Positions 62,573 through 64,000 of a stretch of 64,000 nucleotides of DNA are shown piece after piece. Source of the DNA: Frigoribacterium sp. PhB24 (GTDB lineage: Bacteria > Actinomycetota > Actinomycetes > Actinomycetales > Microbacteriaceae). The position numbers and the translations under genes are program-made. The notes beneath the pieces were generated by a model. That model was not told the origin of the DNA, ran no database searches, and worked only from the letters and a program-made list of their open reading frames with translations. Numbering within the stretch: position 1 is the stretch's first letter; every line of letters starts with the position of its first letter. The stretch covers positions 113,453 to 177,452 of the forward strand of contig NZ_RKIC01000016.1 of NCBI RefSeq assembly GCF_003755185.1, written 5' to 3'.

Positions 62573-62796
62573 CGTGCGGAGAGCCGGTAGCCGGCCTCTT
62601 CGACGGCGGCCCGCAGCCGGTCGTGCCCGACGGTGGCGTCGGCCTGGACCGAGACGGTGGACGCGCCGCCCGGGTTGAGGTCGACCTCGACCGAGTCGAC
62701 GCCGTCGACCTCGGAGAGCTCTTCGGTGACGCTCGCGACGCAGTGCTCGCAGGTCATGCCGTCGACCTGCAGGGTGGTGATGGTGGTGTCGGTCAT
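62569..62796 (-). CDS. copZ: Copper chaperone (HMA domain)
   Basis: 75 residues, a single heavy-metal-associated domain with the Cu-binding GMTCEHC loop (residues 13-19) and a typical ferredoxin-like pattern ([30 protein letters not shown]). Delivers Cu(I) to CopA. First gene of a two-gene operon, directly downstream of the CsoR-type operator. Confidence 0.95.
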   Translation of the reverse strand: MTDTTITTLQVDGMTCEHCVASVTEELSEVDGVDSVEVDLNPGGASTVSVQADATVGHDRLRAAVEEAGYRLSAR

Positions 62797-62825
62797 GCTC
62801 GGTCCTCTCGATCGGGGCTCAGGTT

Positions 62826-62842
62826 ATACCCCCTAGGGGTAT
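62826..62842. promoter_or_regulatory. CsoR-type copper operator
   Basis: ATACCCCCTAGGGGTAT, near-perfect palindrome resembling the TACCC-GGGTA sites of CsoR repressors, 30 bases upstream of copZ. No csoR gene is in the window. Confidence 0.85.
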
Positions 62843-62971
62843 CGATGCCAGGCCTGCCCGGCGCCTGTCCCCCACCTCCGAGATCCCTCCACGTCGAGAC
62901 ACCGGGCGGGGAGGCGGACTACGAACGGAGGGGACCCCGCCTCGACGGCGGGAGAGAGAAGGCACCCGACC

Positions 62972-63808
62972 ATGACCGAGATCACCGCACACCACGGCCT
63001 CTTCAAGGACACGAACCTCCACGTCGACGACACCGGCGGCTCGGGCCGCACCGTCGTCCTGATCCACGGCTGGCCCCTGTCGGGCGAGTCCTGGAGCAAG
63101 CAGGTCCCGGCTTTCGTCGACGCCGGCTACCGCGTCGTCACGTACGACCGCCGCGGCTTCGGACGCAGCGACAAGCCCAAGACGGGTTACGACTACGACC
63201 ACCTGACCGAGGACCTGCACACCGTCCTCACCGAACTCGACCTCGACGACGTCACGCTCGTCGGCTTCTCGATGGGTGGCGGCGAGGTCGCCCGCTACTT
63301 CACGAAGTACGGCACCGAGCGCCTGCACAGCGTCGTCTTCGCCTCGGCGGTGCCGCCGTACCTGCTGAAGACCGACGACAACCCCGACGGCCCCCTCACG
63401 AAGGAGGCCGCCGCCGAGATGACGGCCGGACTGACCAAGGACGAGGACTCGTTCTACGAGGACTTCACGACCGGCTTCTTCTCGGTCGACGGCGTGCTGA
63501 AGGTGTCCGAGGCGGACCGCCAGGACGCCCTGCGCCTCGCCAAGCAGGCGAACAAGGCCGCCGCACTCGAGGCCATGGCTTCGTTCGCCAACACCGACTT
63601 CCGTGACGACCTGACGAAGGTCACCGTGCCGACGCTGGTCATCCACGGCGACGGCGACGCGACGGTGCCGTACGAGGGCTCGGGTGCACGGACGCACGCG
63701 GCGATCGCCGGTTCCGAGTTGCACGTGATCGCGGGCGCCCCGCACGGCGCCAACGTCAGTGACGCCGACGAGTTCAACCGCGTCGTGCTGGAGTTCCTGA
63801 AGAAGTGA
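62972..63808 (+). CDS. Alpha/beta hydrolase (non-haem chloroperoxidase-like)
   Basis: 278 residues. Oxyanion HGWPLSGESW, nucleophile elbow GFSMGGGEVARYF with catalytic Ser, acid Asp in IHGDGDATVPYEGSG, and His in GAPHGANVSDADEF. Highly similar in layout to cofactor-free haloperoxidases/esterases (RFDRRGFGxSxxP pattern, here TYDRRGFGRSDKPKTGYDYD). ATG 62972 with GAGAGAAGG upstream. Natural substrate unknown. Confidence 0.92.
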   Translation: MTEITAHHGLFKDTNLHVDDTGGSGRTVVLIHGWPLSGESWSKQVPAFVDAGYRVVTYDRRGFGRSDKPKTGYDYDHLTEDLHTVLTELDLDDVTLVGFSMGGGEVARYFTKYGTERLHSVVFASAVPPYLLKTDDNPDGPLTKEAAAEMTAGLTKDEDSFYEDFTTGFFSVDGVLKVSEADRQDALRLAKQANKAAALEAMASFANTDFRDDLTKVTVPTLVIHGDGDATVPYEGSGARTHAAIAGSELHVIAGAPHGANVSDADEFNRVVLEFLKK

Positions 63809-63865
63809 CCGCCGCCCCGGGCGGCTGCGGCCGTTCGCGACGCGACCCAGGAGGCGCGGGGGCGG

Positions 63866-63955
63866 GGCGCCGGGCCCGCCCCCCCCCCCCCCCGCCGGGG
63901 GGGGGGGCCCCCCCCCCGCCCCCCCCCCCCCCCCCCGCCCCCCCCCCCCGCCCAC
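63866..63955. other. Poly-C/poly-G tract, probable sequence artefact
   Basis: Almost uninterrupted runs of C and G (about 85 bases) near the window end. Nothing like it occurs elsewhere in the window; low-quality or mis-assembled sequence is likelier than biology. Confidence 0.6.
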
Positions 63956-64000
63956 CGCGTGGTCGCCGCCGTCGAGTCTGCTGACCGGGTTCAGGACGAG

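Overview
The window is very GC-rich, gene-dense actinobacterial DNA. The gene families (inositol catabolism of Corynebacterium/Microbacteriaceae type, DUF4307, DUF6504 under an actinobacterial SOS box, alternate-type signal peptidase with TasA-like substrate, maltokinase-cap protein, CopZ/CopA, GH36 and GH13 sugar enzymes) fit a member of the Microbacteriaceae, probably a plant- or surface-associated heterotroph. The genus is an inference. No rRNA, tRNA, CRISPR array, phage module or transposase gene was recognised.

Layout. 1-14.3 kb: a truncated diacylglycerol kinase-like gene, an AraC regulator, a DUF559-type nuclease gene bracketed by inverted repeat units, a glutathione peroxidase, a TasA-like protein with a signal peptidase fused to a LamG domain, a MarR regulator, a Ser/Thr kinase-GAF gene abutting a two-gene type II restriction-modification system, several small membrane proteins, an SOS-controlled DUF6504 gene and a PadR/HAAS pair. 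14.4-28.8 kb: a myo-inositol catabolic island with IolE-, IolG- and Hyi-like enzymes, a second oxidoreductase, a ribose-type ABC importer, a GntR regulator, and iolD, iolB, iolA, a Cgl0158-type aldolase gene and iolC. An identical 20-bp sequence lies at both outer promoters. 28.9-36.2 kb: ABC exporter, alcohol dehydrogenase, purine deaminase, M23 peptidase. 36.3-42.7 kb: a GH13 alpha-glucosidase with its ABC importer and a divergent ROK regulator. 42.9-49 kb: glycosyltransferases and a pyruvyltransferase, probably for envelope glycans. 50-55.2 kb: TetR, acetyltransferase and two MFS genes sharing two copies of one operator, then a BLUF photoreceptor. 55.3-59.1 kb: a GH36 alpha-galactosidase and a second ROK regulator. 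59.3-64 kb: zinc-ribbon proteins, copZ-copA behind a CsoR-type box, and an alpha/beta hydrolase. The last about 130 bases are a poly-C/poly-G tract that looks like bad sequence.

Two things stand out beyond the genes. (1) A 10-mer, GGAGGCGCGG or its complement CCGCGCCTCC, occurs about 44 times by eye, mostly after 31 kb. It occurs inside genes, at gene ends, and as inverted pairs forming terminator hairpins. This is the pattern of a DNA uptake sequence or HIP1-type motif. (2) Several 66-70-bp near-perfect palindromes of at least two sequence families lie between genes. Two of them also lie inside coding sequences (a glycosyltransferase and an M23 peptidase) and are translated in frame, which resembles Rickettsia palindromic elements. 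In-frame GC-rich microsatellites are also common in the right half.
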